This document shows, one piece after another, positions 51,609 through 60,730 of a DNA stretch of 64,000 bases. The notes under the pieces are model-generated. The model was given only the letters and a program-made list of their open reading frames with translations. It did no database searches and had not been told where the DNA came from. The first letter of the stretch is position 1, and the number at the start of each line of letters is the position of its first letter. Origin of the DNA: Streptosporangium lutulentum. Lineage in GTDB: Bacteria > Actinomycetota > Actinomycetes > Streptosporangiales > Streptosporangiaceae. A program made the translations under genes and the position numbers. The DNA is taken from the NCBI RefSeq assembly GCF_030811455.1, contig NZ_JAUSQU010000001.1, forward strand, positions 2,108,001-2,172,000. The letters run 5' to 3'.

Positions 51609-51758
51609 AACAACGACGGTAACACTTCGTGAATGAGCCAATTGTCGGACGGCACCGGCTCCCTGACACTTTCCTGACCAGCTCCTTTTCGGGAGACACG
51701 ACCCGGTTCACGCGGATCGTGCCCGAGGGGAGAACGTCGTGAAAGGATCCCGCAGAGC

Positions 51759-52706
51759 ATGACCGAGCACAGAGGGCCCGTCGACTCCTCCAAGATCCCG
51801 AGGTTCGCGGGGCCCGCCACCTTCGCCCGGCTGCCGCGACTGGACGAGGTCGGGCGGGCCGACGTGGTGGTGGCGGGTGTGCCGTTCGACAGCGGCGTCT
51901 CCTACCGGCCCGGGGCGCGCTTCGGGCCGTCGGCGGTGCGGGAGGCCTCCAGGCTGCTGCGGCCGTACAACCCCGGGCTCGACGTGTCGCCGTTCGAGCG
52001 GCTGCAGGTGGCCGACGCCGGCGACATCGCCTGCAACCCCTTCAACATCGACGAGGCCGTCGAGACGATCGAGCACGCCGCGGCGGGACTGCTCAAGACG
52101 GGGACCAGGCTCGTGACCATCGGCGGCGACCACACGATCGCGCTGCCGCTGCTGCGGGCCGTCTCCGCGGCGCACGGGCCGGTGGCGCTGCTTCACTTCG
52201 ACGCCCACCTGGACACCTGGGACACCTACTTCGGCGCCGCCTACACCCACGGCACCCCGTTCCGGCGCGCGGTCGAGGAGGGCGTCGTCGACACGGAGGC
52301 GCTCTGCCACGTCGGCATCCGCGGCCCGCTGTACGGCAAGCGCGACCTGGAGGAGGACCGCCGCCTCCGGTTCGGCATCCTGACCTCCAGCGACGTCATG
52401 CGGCGCGGGGTGGACGAGGTGGTCGACGCGCTGCGGCAGCGGGTCGCCGACCGGCCGGTCTACATCTCGATCGACATCGACGTGCTCGACCCGGCGCACG
52501 CCCCCGGCACCGGCACCCCCGAGGCGGGCGGCCTGACCAGCCGGGAGCTGCTGGAGATCCTGCGAGGTCTGGCGGGCGTCAACCTGGTCGGCGCCGACGT
52601 GGTGGAGGTGGCCCCCGCCTACGACCACGCCGAGATCACCTCCGTGGCGGCCTCCCACCTCGCCTTCGACCTGATCAGCCTGCTCGCGCTCAAGGAGAAG
52701 CCATGA
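51759..52706 (+). CDS. Agmatinase/ureohydrolase family protein
   Basis: This is a 315-residue arginase-fold hydrolase. All six manganese ligands are present: H125 (GGDHTI), D148, H150 and D152 (FDAHLDTW), and D239 and D241 (SIDIDVLDP). [10 protein letters not shown] loop lies after the second motif. The family cleaves guanidino compounds to urea and an amine (agmatine, guanidinobutyrate, guanidinopropionate, guanidine), and the substrate cannot be fixed from sequence. It is the first gene of a coupled operon, and its stop overlaps the permease start by 4 bases (ATGA). Confidence 0.92.
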   Translation: MTEHRGPVDSSKIPRFAGPATFARLPRLDEVGRADVVVAGVPFDSGVSYRPGARFGPSAVREASRLLRPYNPGLDVSPFERLQVADAGDIACNPFNIDEAVETIEHAAAGLLKTGTRLVTIGGDHTIALPLLRAVSAAHGPVALLHFDAHLDTWDTYFGAAYTHGTPFRRAVEEGVVDTEALCHVGIRGPLYGKRDLEEDRRLRFGILTSSDVMRRGVDEVVDALRQRVADRPVYISIDIDVLDPAHAPGTGTPEAGGLTSRELLEILRGLAGVNLVGADVVEVAPAYDHAEITSVAASHLAFDLISLLALKEKP

Positions 52707-54232
52707 CGGGGACCATCACCGAGATCGAGACCTACGGCGTGGAGCGGATCCCCGACGCCGACCGCAGCGCCAGACCCCTGGACCTCTTCCGCGTCGCGTT
52801 CGGCGGCGCGAACACCTTCGCGACCTGCGTGCTCGGCGCCTTCCCCATCCTGTTCGGGCTCTCCTTCTGGCAGGGGCTCACCGCGACCGTGCTCGGCCTG
52901 GTCGTCGGGGCGCTCATCCTCGCGCCGCTCGCCGTCTTCGGCCCGCTCAACGGCACCAACAACGCGGTCTCCTCCTCGGCCCACCTGGGTGTGCACGGCC
53001 GCGTCGTCGGCTCCTTCCTGTCGCTGCTCACCGCGATCGCGTTCTTCTCGATCTCCGTGTGGTCCTCCGGCGACGCCCTGGTCGGCGGCGCTCACCGGCT
53101 GATCGGCCTGCCTGAGAACCAGCTCGCCTTCGGCGTGGCCTACGCGATCTTCGCCGTCCTGGTCCTCGTGGTCTGCGTGTACGGCTTCCGCTTCATGCTC
53201 TTCGTCAACAAGATCGCGGTCGTGGCGGCCTCGCTGCTGTTCGTGCTGGGAGCCTTCGCCTTCGCGGGGGACCTCGACCTCGGCTATCCCGGCGCGTTCA
53301 CCTCCACCGCCGACCCCCTGTTCTGGCCCTCCTTCGTCGGCGCCGCGCTGATCGTGCTCTCCAACCCCGTCTCCTTCGGGGCGTTCCTCGGCGACTGGTC
53401 CCGCTACATCCCGGCCGACACCCCGAGGTCCCGCGTCATGGCCGCGGCGTTCCTCTCCCAGATCGCCACGATCCTGCCGTTCTTCTTCGGCCTGGCCACC
53501 GCCTCGATCATCGCGACCAAGGCCGCGCAGTACGTCGACCCGGCCGCCCCCAACTACGTCGGCGGCCTGCTGGCGATCTCTCCCGGCTGGTTCTTCCTGC
53601 CGGTCTGCCTGCTCGCGCTGATCGGCGGCATGTCCACCGGCACCACCTCCCTGTACGGCACCGGCCTGGACTTCTCCAGCGTCTTTCCCCGCTTCTCCCG
53701 CGTCCAGGCGACCGTGTTCATCGGCGTGCTGTCGATCGGCTTCATCTTCCTCGGCCGGTTCGCGGCGAACCTGACCCAGAGCATCTCCACCTTCGCCACG
53801 CTCATCGTCACCTGCACGGCCCCCTGGATGATCATCATGGCGCTCGGCTACGTCACCCGGCGCGGCTGGTACGACCCCGAAGCCCTTCAGGTCTTCAACC
53901 GCCGCCAGCGGGGCGGGCGCTACTGGTTCACCCACGGCTGGAACTGGCGCGGACTGACCGCCTGGATCTCCGCGGCCGTCCTGGCCATCCTGTTCGTCAA
54001 CCTCCCCGGCCAGTTCGTCGGCCCCTTCGGGAACCTGGCCGGGGGCATCGACATCTCCCTGCCCCTGGGCCTGGCGGTGGCCGCCGTCCTCTACCTGCTG
54101 CTGCTCACACTGTTCCCCGAGCCGCGCGCGGTGTTCGGACCGGCCGGTCCGCGTCTGGTGCGCTCCTCCGACACGCCGGTCCCGCCCATCACCTCGGAAG
54201 GCCGGACCGTGGCGGAGCCGAGCACAGTGTGA
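52703..54232 (+). CDS. NCS1 family nucleobase/ureide permease
   Basis: This is a 509-residue, 12-helix carrier of the cytosine/purine/allantoin/hydantoin symporter family. [27 protein letters not shown] forms helix 1, [22 protein letters not shown] the conserved loop, and [22 protein letters not shown] the helix 6 region. It should import the substrate of the neighbouring hydrolases, perhaps a guanidino or ureido compound. The ATG at 52703 overlaps the agmatinase stop. The cyclase-family gene starts 14 bases downstream of its stop. Confidence 0.92.
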   Translation: MTGTITEIETYGVERIPDADRSARPLDLFRVAFGGANTFATCVLGAFPILFGLSFWQGLTATVLGLVVGALILAPLAVFGPLNGTNNAVSSSAHLGVHGRVVGSFLSLLTAIAFFSISVWSSGDALVGGAHRLIGLPENQLAFGVAYAIFAVLVLVVCVYGFRFMLFVNKIAVVAASLLFVLGAFAFAGDLDLGYPGAFTSTADPLFWPSFVGAALIVLSNPVSFGAFLGDWSRYIPADTPRSRVMAAAFLSQIATILPFFFGLATASIIATKAAQYVDPAAPNYVGGLLAISPGWFFLPVCLLALIGGMSTGTTSLYGTGLDFSSVFPRFSRVQATVFIGVLSIGFIFLGRFAANLTQSISTFATLIVTCTAPWMIIMALGYVTRRGWYDPEALQVFNRRQRGGRYWFTHGWNWRGLTAWISAAVLAILFVNLPGQFVGPFGNLAGGIDISLPLGLAVAAVLYLLLLTLFPEPRAVFGPAGPRLVRSSDTPVPPITSEGRTVAEPSTV

Positions 54233-54246
54233 CGGAGAATGGCCCG

Positions 54247-54891
54247 ATGACACTCATCGACCTGTCGGTGCCGATCGTGACCGGCATGCCCGTCTATCCG
54301 GGTGATCCCGAGGTCACGGTCGGCCCGGCGCTCACCGCCGCCGCCGACGGTGTCAACGTGCTCAGCCTGCACCTGGGATCCCAGTCGGGCACCCACGTGG
54401 ACGCGCCGTACCACATCGACGACGCGCTTCCCACCCTGGACGACCTGCCGCTGGATCGCTTCACGGGCCCGGCCACCGTGATCGACGCCTGCGGGCTGCC
54501 TCCCCGGTCACCTCTCGGCCCCGAGCTCTTCGAGGCCGGGGCGCGTCCGGGGACGATCGTCCTGGTCGCCACCGGCTGGGCCGCCCACTGGGGCACCGAC
54601 GCCTATCTCGCCCACCCCTACCTCACCGAGGAGGCCGCCACCCTCCTGGTCGAGGCCGGGGTGCGCACCGTGGGGATCGACGCGCTGAGCGTGGACCCCA
54701 CTCCGGGCGACGACTTCCCCGCCCACCGCGTGCTCTGCGGCGCGCACGCCGTCATCGCCGAGAACCTCACCAACCTGAGCCTCCTCCTGGACGCCCAGGC
54801 CGACGGGCGCTCGGTGGAGGTCTCGCTCTTCCCCCTCCGCCTGCCCGCCGCCGACGGCGCCCCGGTCAGAGCGGTGGCCCGCGTCACCTGA
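54247..54891 (+). CDS. Cyclase family protein (kynurenine-formamidase-like metallohydrolase)
   Basis: This is a 214-residue protein of PF04199. The metal motif reads QSGTHVDAPYH near residues 44-54, with Gln in place of the first His of HxGTHxDxPxH, a known variation. IDLSVPIVTGMPVYPGDP at the start and GIDALSVDPTPG in the middle match the family. Members hydrolyse formyl or cyclic amides such as N-formylkynurenine and isatin. The ATG at 54247 has GGAG 10 bases upstream. A GTG at 54229 overlapping the permease stop is an alternative. It ends the operon. Confidence 0.88.
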   Translation: MTLIDLSVPIVTGMPVYPGDPEVTVGPALTAAADGVNVLSLHLGSQSGTHVDAPYHIDDALPTLDDLPLDRFTGPATVIDACGLPPRSPLGPELFEAGARPGTIVLVATGWAAHWGTDAYLAHPYLTEEAATLLVEAGVRTVGIDALSVDPTPGDDFPAHRVLCGAHAVIAENLTNLSLLLDAQADGRSVEVSLFPLRLPAADGAPVRAVARVT

Positions 54892-54928
54892 CGGGGGAGG
54901 AGGACACCCTCACCGTCACGATTCTCCT

Positions 54929-54961
54929 GGCTCCGAGGCGGACCTTCCCCGCCTCGGAGCC
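54929..54961. terminator. 13-bp hairpin after the agmatinase operon
   Basis: Bases 54929-54941 pair perfectly with 54949-54961 around a 7-base loop, 38 bases after the cyclase-family stop. Confidence 0.75.
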
Positions 54962-54993
54962 ACCCCGGCGGAGGGGCGCCCGGTCTCGTCGAG

Positions 54994-55039
54994 GGGGCAC
55001 GCGCCGACGTGCCCCGGACCTGATGGCCTGGGGCACGTC
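54994..55039. promoter_or_regulatory. Two mutually exclusive hairpins
   Basis: CGTGCCCC (55008-55015) can pair either with GGGGCACG at 54994-55001 or, over 10 bp, with the arm at 55030-55039. It lies just downstream of the SapA-like gene on the minus strand. The simplest reading is a compound terminator. Confidence 0.4.
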
Positions 55040-55050
55040 CAGGAAGGCGG

Positions 55051-55527
55051 TTATCCGCAGTTACCCCAGGTGTTCCGGCCGCCGGACGCGGTCTGGTCGT
55101 GGCCGATGGCCTTGATGATTCCCCAGTACTTCACGCAGTAGCCCTTGGCGTACAGCTTCACCGGACCGGCGTAGTACTTGTAGTTCTTGGCGTCCTGCTT
55201 CGTCGACGTCCTCGCGGGCTCGTCCTTGATGCGCCGGGTCTGCGTCTCCAGCCGTGCCGAGACGTAGGTGGAGGTCCCCACGAAGCTCGTCTTGATGGTG
55301 GTCACGCAGTTGAACCCGGTCTTGCGGTTGTAGAGCAGGTAAACACGGCCGAACGTCCTGCCGGCGGCGGTCTTGACCGGGCGGCTGCTGTCGGCCACCC
55401 GGGCGAATCCGGCACCGCACACGCTTTCCGGAGTGCCGGCGGCCGCCACGGCGTACGCCGGGTTCGCCATGACCGCTCCGGCGGCCAGCGTTCCGGCGAG
55501 GATGATCCTTCTTGTGGACTTGAGCAC
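55051..55527 (-). CDS. Secreted spore-associated-protein-A-like protein
   Basis: This is a 158-residue exported protein with a signal peptide of about 30 residues (RRIILAGTLAAGAVMANPAYAVAAA). The mature part has VCGAGF, GRVYLLYNRKTGFNCVTTIK, and a C-terminal YKYYAGPVKLYAKGYCVKYWG with paired cysteines. This order matches the SapA family found on Streptomyces spores, whose molecular role is unknown. The start codon is GTG at 55527 with a weak ribosome-binding site. A long inverted pair, CCGGAAAC and GTTTCCGG (55602-55654), lies in the upstream intergenic region. Confidence 0.8.
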   Translation of the reverse strand: MLKSTRRIILAGTLAAGAVMANPAYAVAAAGTPESVCGAGFARVADSSRPVKTAAGRTFGRVYLLYNRKTGFNCVTTIKTSFVGTSTYVSARLETQTRRIKDEPARTSTKQDAKNYKYYAGPVKLYAKGYCVKYWGIIKAIGHDQTASGGRNTWGNCG

Positions 55528-55807
55528 TCACTCGTCCCATCGTCAGGCGCCACTCGTTGATCGAATGGCATCGGGCACGATCATTCTCCATCGACCGCCG
55601 ACCGGAAACTGCTGATATGCCGGAATTTTCGGCGGTTTGTATACCTGTTTCCGGATATGACCATTTACCTTTCCCTCCGGTCCTGGTCGAGGAGGTCGGT
55701 GAGGTGACGGCTCGTATGATCGTCCCGATGACGGCGGCGGCCTGAAAAGGGATCGACACGGTCCGGCTCACCCGTCGTCCCGGCGAAGGCGGACGGAGGA
55801 ACGGGCG

Positions 55808-56563
55808 ATGGGCGCGGACAGGGTGGCGGTGGTGACCGGGGCCGGGTCGGGGCTGGGCAGGGCGATCTCCCAGGCGCTGGGCGGGGACGGCTGGTCGGTC
55901 GTGCTGACCGGGCGCAGGGAGGAGCCGCTCCGCCGGACGGCCGGCTCCCTGCCGGACGGCGGCGCCACGTCGATGGTCGTGCCCGCCGACGTCGGCAGTC
56001 CGGAGTCCGTCCAGGCGTTGTTCTCGGAGGTCGGCCGGCGCTACGGCCGCCTGGATCTGCTGGTGAACAACGCGGGCACCTTCGGCCCGTCCGCGTCTCC
56101 GGCGGACGTCACCTACGAGGAGTGGCGCTCCACCGTGGACGTCAACCTCACCGGGTCGTTCCTGTGCGCGCAGGCGGCGTTCCGGATGATGCGCGACCAG
56201 CGGCCCCAGGGCGGGCGGATCATCAACAACGGGTCGCTCTCGGCGCACACTCCCAGGCCGAACAGCATCGCCTACACGGCCACGAAGCACGCGATCACCG
56301 GGCTGACGAAGTCGCTGTCCCTGGACGGCCGCCGGTACGGCATCGCGTGCGGCCAGATCGACATCGGCAACGCCGCCACCGAGATGACCGCGGCGATGAG
56401 CGCGGGCGTGCCGCAGGCCGACGGGTCGATCGCGGTCGAGCCGACGACGGACGCCGATCATGTCGCGCGGGCCGTCCTGTACATGGCGGGCCTGCCGCTG
56501 GAGGCCAACGTCCTGTCCATGACGGTCATGGCGACGGCGATGCCGTTCGTCGGCCGTGGCTAG
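55808..56563 (+). CDS. SDR family oxidoreductase
   Basis: This is a 251-residue classical short-chain dehydrogenase with all motifs intact: GAGSGLGRA (11-19), NNAG near 88, the Ser in NNGSLSA and the pair YTATK near 156-160. The C-terminal region is typical. The ATG at 55808 follows a GGAGGAACGGGCG purine stretch. The stop codon TAG lies inside the CTAG target of the IS701 element, so the gene survives the insertion with its last codons unchanged. Confidence 0.92.
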   Translation: MGADRVAVVTGAGSGLGRAISQALGGDGWSVVLTGRREEPLRRTAGSLPDGGATSMVVPADVGSPESVQALFSEVGRRYGRLDLLVNNAGTFGPSASPADVTYEEWRSTVDVNLTGSFLCAQAAFRMMRDQRPQGGRIINNGSLSAHTPRPNSIAYTATKHAITGLTKSLSLDGRRYGIACGQIDIGNAATEMTAAMSAGVPQADGSIAVEPTTDADHVARAVLYMAGLPLEANVLSMTVMATAMPFVGRG

Positions 56564-57978
56564 TAGGGCTTGGTTAGGTGGGGACGGGCTGGGCGTGTCT
56601 GGGTAACGCTCGGCGGCAGGTGGGGCAGATTCCGGCCCAGCACGCCAGGAGTAGTTGCAACTCGGCGATGATCCGGTAGGTGCTCAAACCGCAGCCGGCA
56701 CTTTTGGGTCGAGCCGCTCCAGGGTGCAGAAGGCGTGTGCGACCGAGGCCAGGGTCACGTGATGGTGCCAGCCACTCCAGGTGCGGCCCTCGAAGTGGTC
56801 CAGACCCAGGCCGGTCTTCAACTCCCGGTAGTCGTGTTCGATGCGCCAGCGGATTTTGGCCAGGCGCACCAGGCGCCGTAGCGGGATGTCTGCCGGGAGG
56901 GTGGACAGCCAGTATTTGGTCGGCTCGCTCTCACCAGGTGGCCATTCGGCCAGCAGCCAGCACACCGGCAGATCCTCGCCCATGTGCGCGCGGCGGATCC
57001 GTAGCCCCGCCGGCCGTACCCGCAGCGCGACAAACCGTGAGCGCAACGGCCCCTTGGACCCGGCCCGCCAGGTCACCGCGTGCAGCGCGCGCCGTCCGGC
57101 GGCGGTCACGATCTGCTGGGCTGAGCGCGGCTTGTCTCGATAACGCGGCACCGGCCGCCGCCCAGTCCCCGCATACGGCGCGACCGTCCGGCCGGCATCG
57201 ATGCCCAGCAGCGCGGTATCGGAGCGCACCCCCACCACGTAGCCGATGCCACGCTCGGTCAAGCCCAGACGAAAGGCCCCGTCTTGGCCATAGCCCTCAT
57301 CGGCGACCACCAGCGGCGCCTCCAGCCCCCAGCAACACAGCTCATCGATCATGTCCAAAGCCAGCTGCCACTTGGGCACATGAGTGATGTCCGCGGGGAT
57401 CCGGGCCCGTTGCCTGCGCGCCGCCACCGCGGCCGAATCCTCCGTGCGCGGTGAGGCCGCATCCCACCCCTCGGGCACGAACAGCCGCCAGTTCACCGGA
57501 CAGGACGCGACGTCGGTGACCAGGTGCACACTCGGGGCGACCTGGCAGTTAGCGGTCTTGCCCAGCGCCCCGCAGTACTGCGGGGCCACTCCCGGCGACT
57601 CCTCACCATCCTTGACAAAGGACACATCATCGACCACCCAGGCGGCCGGGTTGATCGCCGTGTCCATCCGCCAGGCCAGCTCGGCCAGCACCAGTTGATG
57701 TGACCAGGGGGCGTCGGTGAGAAACTGCTGCAGCCCCTGGCGGTCCACGCCCAGCCGGGCCGCCATCGGCTCCATCGATTTACGGGCCCCGTCGGTCAGC
57801 AGGCCGCGCACATATCGTTCGCCCCATCGCCGCTGATCAGCACGGGCGAAACAGGAGAACACCTCGGCGGCGAACGTCTCCAGTCGCGCCCGCACGGCCT
57901 CGAGTTCTTGAGGGGTCATCTTCCCTCACCCCCAACGCAGGTGACATACCGTCTCCTACCCGAGGTAACCAAGTCCTA
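56564..57978 (-). mobile_element. IS701-family insertion sequence, complete, with CTAG target duplication
   Basis: The element is 1415 bp. Its ends TAGGGCTTGGTTA (56564) and TAACCAAGTCCTA (57966-57978) are inverted repeats matching at 12 of 13 positions. CTAG is present directly outside both ends (56560-56563 and 57979-57982), the 4-bp YTAR duplication expected for IS701. The insertion is exactly at the stop codon of the SDR gene. Confidence 0.93.
56684..57919 (-). CDS. IS701 family transposase, C-terminus frameshifted
   Basis: This is a 411-residue DDE transposase. VVDDVSFVKDGEESPGVAPQYCG contains the first acidic pair, VVADEGYGQD the second Asp, and IRWRIEHDYRELKTGLGLDHFEG the YREK-like C-terminal motif with the last Glu. 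The ORF ends at 56684 after PAAV. Adding one G to the GG at this point would continue it as GLSTYRIIAELQLLLACWAG, then ICPTCRR, to a TAA at 56574-56576 inside the left inverted repeat. That is the normal C-terminus of this family. The copy may therefore be impaired, or one base was missed in sequencing. Confidence 0.93.
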   Translation of the reverse strand: MTPQELEAVRARLETFAAEVFSCFARADQRRWGERYVRGLLTDGARKSMEPMAARLGVDRQGLQQFLTDAPWSHQLVLAELAWRMDTAINPAAWVVDDVSFVKDGEESPGVAPQYCGALGKTANCQVAPSVHLVTDVASCPVNWRLFVPEGWDAASPRTEDSAAVAARRQRARIPADITHVPKWQLALDMIDELCCWGLEAPLVVADEGYGQDGAFRLGLTERGIGYVVGVRSDTALLGIDAGRTVAPYAGTGRRPVPRYRDKPRSAQQIVTAAGRRALHAVTWRAGSKGPLRSRFVALRVRPAGLRIRRAHMGEDLPVCWLLAEWPPGESEPTKYWLSTLPADIPLRRLVRLAKIRWRIEHDYRELKTGLGLDHFEGRTWSGWHHHVTLASVAHAFCTLERLDPKVPAAV

Positions 57979-58085
57979 CTAGTGGCACCACACACAACGT
58001 CGACCGGGTTTTCCCCGGCCGGGAACAGCACCTGCCCCCGAAATGACCCGGTCAAGGCTCGGAGACACTCCACTGGACGAATGCG

Positions 58086-58841
58086 TCAGTCGTTGACGCA
58101 CCGGTAGTGGGTGGTCAGCCGCCCCTCGTCATCAAGGACGTGGAAGGCGAGCGCGGGTGGCTGGTCGAGGTGGACGTGGTCCCGGGGGTGGGCGTGGCGC
58201 TCCCAGGGGAGCCGGAGCGTGGAGACGACTCCTGGCGCCACCAGCAGCGGCCTCCCGGCGAACGTGGTCGCCGCCGAGGTGTGGGCGTGCCCGCACAGAA
58301 AGGCCGCGAGGTTGGGGTGGCGGCCCACGAGCGCGGCGAGTCGCTCGGCTCCGAACTGGCGTATGCCGTCGACGTAAGGCACCTGCAGCGGGGTCGGCGG
58401 ATGGTGGAAGCCGACCAGTACGGGCACCTCGGCGGGGGCCTGGGCCAGGACGTCCTCCAGCCACGCCAGAGTCTCGTCCTCGAGGAAGCCCTCGTCCTTG
58501 CCCGGAACGGAGGAGTCGCACAGCGCGATGACGAAGCCGGTGGCGCTGTACACCTGGTTGACGGGGGCCGCTGATCCCGGCTGTCCCAGCAGATGCTGCC
58601 GGAACGCGGCGCGCTCGTCGTGGTTGCCGGGACAGATCAGTACCGGGTGCCGCGACTCCAGCAGCCGACGGGCCTGCTCGTACTCGGCCGGCAGGGCGTG
58701 GTCGGCGATGTCTCCGGTGACCAGGACCGCGTCGAGGTCGTAGGGGAGGTCTTCGAGGTGGTCCATGACGGCCTGGGTGCGCCCGATGCTGCGCTGTCCG
58801 CCGTCGATGTGGATGTCGCTGAGGTGAGCGATCACGATCAC
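58086..58841 (-). CDS. Metallophosphoesterase (CpdA-like phosphodiesterase)
   Basis: This is a 251-residue enzyme with the five metallophosphoesterase blocks: HLSDIHID (D and H), VLVTGDIADH, ICPGNHDER, VGFHHPP and CGHAHT. CpdA-type enzymes hydrolyse cyclic nucleotides or other phosphodiesters, and the natural substrate is not certain. The GTG start at 58841 overlaps by 4 bases the stop of the upstream dehydrogenase relic. It was thus translationally coupled to a gene that is now broken, and its expression may be altered. Confidence 0.9.
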   Translation of the reverse strand: MIVIAHLSDIHIDGGQRSIGRTQAVMDHLEDLPYDLDAVLVTGDIADHALPAEYEQARRLLESRHPVLICPGNHDERAAFRQHLLGQPGSAAPVNQVYSATGFVIALCDSSVPGKDEGFLEDETLAWLEDVLAQAPAEVPVLVGFHHPPTPLQVPYVDGIRQFGAERLAALVGRHPNLAAFLCGHAHTSAATTFAGRPLLVAPGVVSTLRLPWERHAHPRDHVHLDQPPALAFHVLDDEGRLTTHYRCVND

Positions 58842-59135
58842 CGCTGTGGTCCCTTCGTCGCGGTGTGCAGGATGTGAGCGACGACAGCCGAGTAGTCCTG
58901 GCCGTCGCGCCCCGCACGCTCGGCGTCGGCGAGCTGGTCGCGAACCTCGGCGGTCAGGCCGAGGCTGAGCCCACGGTCATGGACCGCGTCGGCGACGAGG
59001 TCGGCGTCCTTGCGGGCCAGGGAGAGCGCGAAGCGCGCCGGGTAGTCGTCGGTCTCGATCGCACGGCGTCGACGCGCGGCCTGCTCCGCCGGCGCGCCCC
59101 ATCGCGCCGAGCCCGATGACAGCGACCTGTTTCAT
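58838..59135 (-). pseudogene. 3-hydroxyisobutyrate-dehydrogenase-like gene with internal deletion
   Basis: The first 13 residues MKQVAVIGLGAMG are the NAD(P) start of the HIBADH/6PGDH family. Directly after it the sequence jumps, in another frame, to the C-terminal part: AEQAARRRRAIETDDYPARF, ALSLARKDADLVADAVHDRG and a final helix ending HILHTATKGPQR. About 180-200 residues in the middle, with the catalytic Lys, are gone. The stop overlaps the metallophosphoesterase start (GTGA). It is divergent from the MocR-type regulator. Confidence 0.82.
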
Positions 59136-59184
59136 GCCCGCGCCCCTTCGTTCAGTCTTTCGACCTCGAACCTAAACGGAAAGC

Positions 59185-59226
59185 GGACCAGGGGTAAGGT
59201 CCAGTTTCATGCCGAATTCCTGGTCC
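59185..59226 (+). promoter_or_regulatory. Candidate MocR/PdxR operator repeats
   Basis: GGACC (59185-59189), GGTCC (59198-59202) and CTGGTCC (59220-59226) form alternating inverted and direct repeats around the start codon at 59209. MocR-type regulators bind such repeated sites in the divergent promoter region. Confidence 0.4.
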
Positions 59227-60681
59227 GGTTCCCGCCTCGACCTGCACATCGATCTCGACGCCGCAGGCGGGCGGCGGTCCGCCCTGGAGTCCGCCCTCCG
59301 GGCGGCGATCCACCAGGGGCGCCTGTCCGCCGGGCTGCTCCTGCCGTCCACCCGCGGGCTGGCTCAGGAACTCGGGCTCTCGCGGGGCACCGTCACCGCT
59401 GCCTACGACCAACTGGTCGAGGAGGGCTACCTGACCACACGGCCGGGATCGGGCACCACCGTGGCCGACGTACCGCCAGGCGTCCCGGCCCCCGCGCTCA
59501 CCGCATCCACGCCGGCAACTCCCCGTCACGACCTTCGCCCCGGGCTCCCCGATGTCAGCGCCTTCCCCACCCGAGCCTGGCTTGCCTCCACCCGCCGGGT
59601 CCTCACCCACGCCCGACCCGAGGTCTTCGGTGCCGGAGACCCCCAGGGCCGGATCGAACTGCGCAACGCACTCACCGACTACCTGGGCCGCACCCGCGGC
59701 GTGATCACCACCCCGGACCGAATCGTGATCACTTCCGGCTACTACCAGGGCCTGGGCCTGCTCGCCGACGTGCTGGCCGCAGGCGGAACCAGCACCGCGG
59801 CCGTGGAGGACCCGGGCCACGACCTCTTTCGAGACGTCGTCCGACGCGCCGGTTTCACCGTTCTCGCCATGCCCGTCGACGCACACGGCGCCCGCATCGA
59901 TGCGCTCACACAGAGCACGGGAGCGGTATTCCTCACTCCGTCGCACCAGTATCCGACCGGCGTTCCCCTGCATCCCGGCCGCCGCCAGACACTGTGCGCA
60001 TGGGCGCGCTCCACCGGCGGCCTGATCGTCGAGGACGACTACGACGGTGAATACCGCTACGACCGCCAACCCGTCGGGGCCCTCCAGGGTGTCGCTCCTG
60101 GTCAAGTCGTCTACTGCGGCACCGCATCCAAGACCCTCGGCCCCGCCCTCCGCCTGGCCTGGATGGTGCTACCGCCCCACCTGGTGGGGCCGGTCGTGCG
60201 AGCCAAACAGGAAGCCGACCTGTACACCGAAACCCTCGGCCAACTCATCCTCGCGGACCTGGTCACCACCCACACCTACGACCGCCACGTCCGCGCCGCC
60301 CGCCTGCGTTACCGCCGCCGCCGCGAACTCCTTCTCAACCGCATGGCCGCCATTCCCGAACTCACCGCCCACGGTGTTCCCGCCGGTCTGCACGCCCTCG
60401 TCACTCTCCCCGCCGACTGGCCCACCGAACACCGGCTCCTGACCGCCTGCGGCGACCACGGCCTCGCCCTGCGCGGTCTCACCGACCTCCACCACGACCC
60501 CGTCGGCCGCCCCCAGGGTCTGCTGATCGGCTTCGCCGCCCCGTCCGAACACGCATACCCAGCCGCCCTGGACACCTTGTTCGCAATCCTGGCATCCAAT
60601 CGACGAAGCGGTGCTCTCACCGGCGGAAGCACCGCTGTCAGCTCGACTCGCCCTCAACCGCGTCAGGGCTTGTTCGTCTAG
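59209..60681 (+). CDS. MocR/PdxR-type GntR-aminotransferase regulator
   Basis: This is a 490-residue regulator. A GntR winged helix (residues 18-85, LPSTRGLAQELGLSRGTVTAAYDQLVEEGYL) is joined to a fold-type I aminotransferase domain. The PLP lysine is K308 in GTASKTLGP, with D in VEDDYDGEYRYD and R in ALRLAW nearby. Such proteins sense PLP or aminated substrates and are usually divergent from their target. Here the target would be the dehydrogenase-phosphoesterase pair, whose first gene is broken. The ATG at 59209 lies among the operator repeats. Confidence 0.9.
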   Translation: MPNSWSGSRLDLHIDLDAAGGRRSALESALRAAIHQGRLSAGLLLPSTRGLAQELGLSRGTVTAAYDQLVEEGYLTTRPGSGTTVADVPPGVPAPALTASTPATPRHDLRPGLPDVSAFPTRAWLASTRRVLTHARPEVFGAGDPQGRIELRNALTDYLGRTRGVITTPDRIVITSGYYQGLGLLADVLAAGGTSTAAVEDPGHDLFRDVVRRAGFTVLAMPVDAHGARIDALTQSTGAVFLTPSHQYPTGVPLHPGRRQTLCAWARSTGGLIVEDDYDGEYRYDRQPVGALQGVAPGQVVYCGTASKTLGPALRLAWMVLPPHLVGPVVRAKQEADLYTETLGQLILADLVTTHTYDRHVRAARLRYRRRRELLLNRMAAIPELTAHGVPAGLHALVTLPADWPTEHRLLTACGDHGLALRGLTDLHHDPVGRPQGLLIGFAAPSEHAYPAALDTLFAILASNRRSGALTGGSTAVSSTRPQPRQGLFV

Positions 60682-60730
60682 CCCGGTTCGCGTACCATCT
60701 CCAGCCGGATGTCACCTATCATTTGCAGGT

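Noticed and set aside
52619-54253. 544-residue minus-strand ORF
   Set aside because: It is antisense to the NCS1 permease. Its Asp/Glu/Gly-rich composition mirrors the hydrophobic codons of the real gene.
54091-54414. Minus-strand ORF across the permease/cyclase junction
   Set aside because: It overlaps two well-supported coupled genes and lacks a ribosome-binding site or motif.
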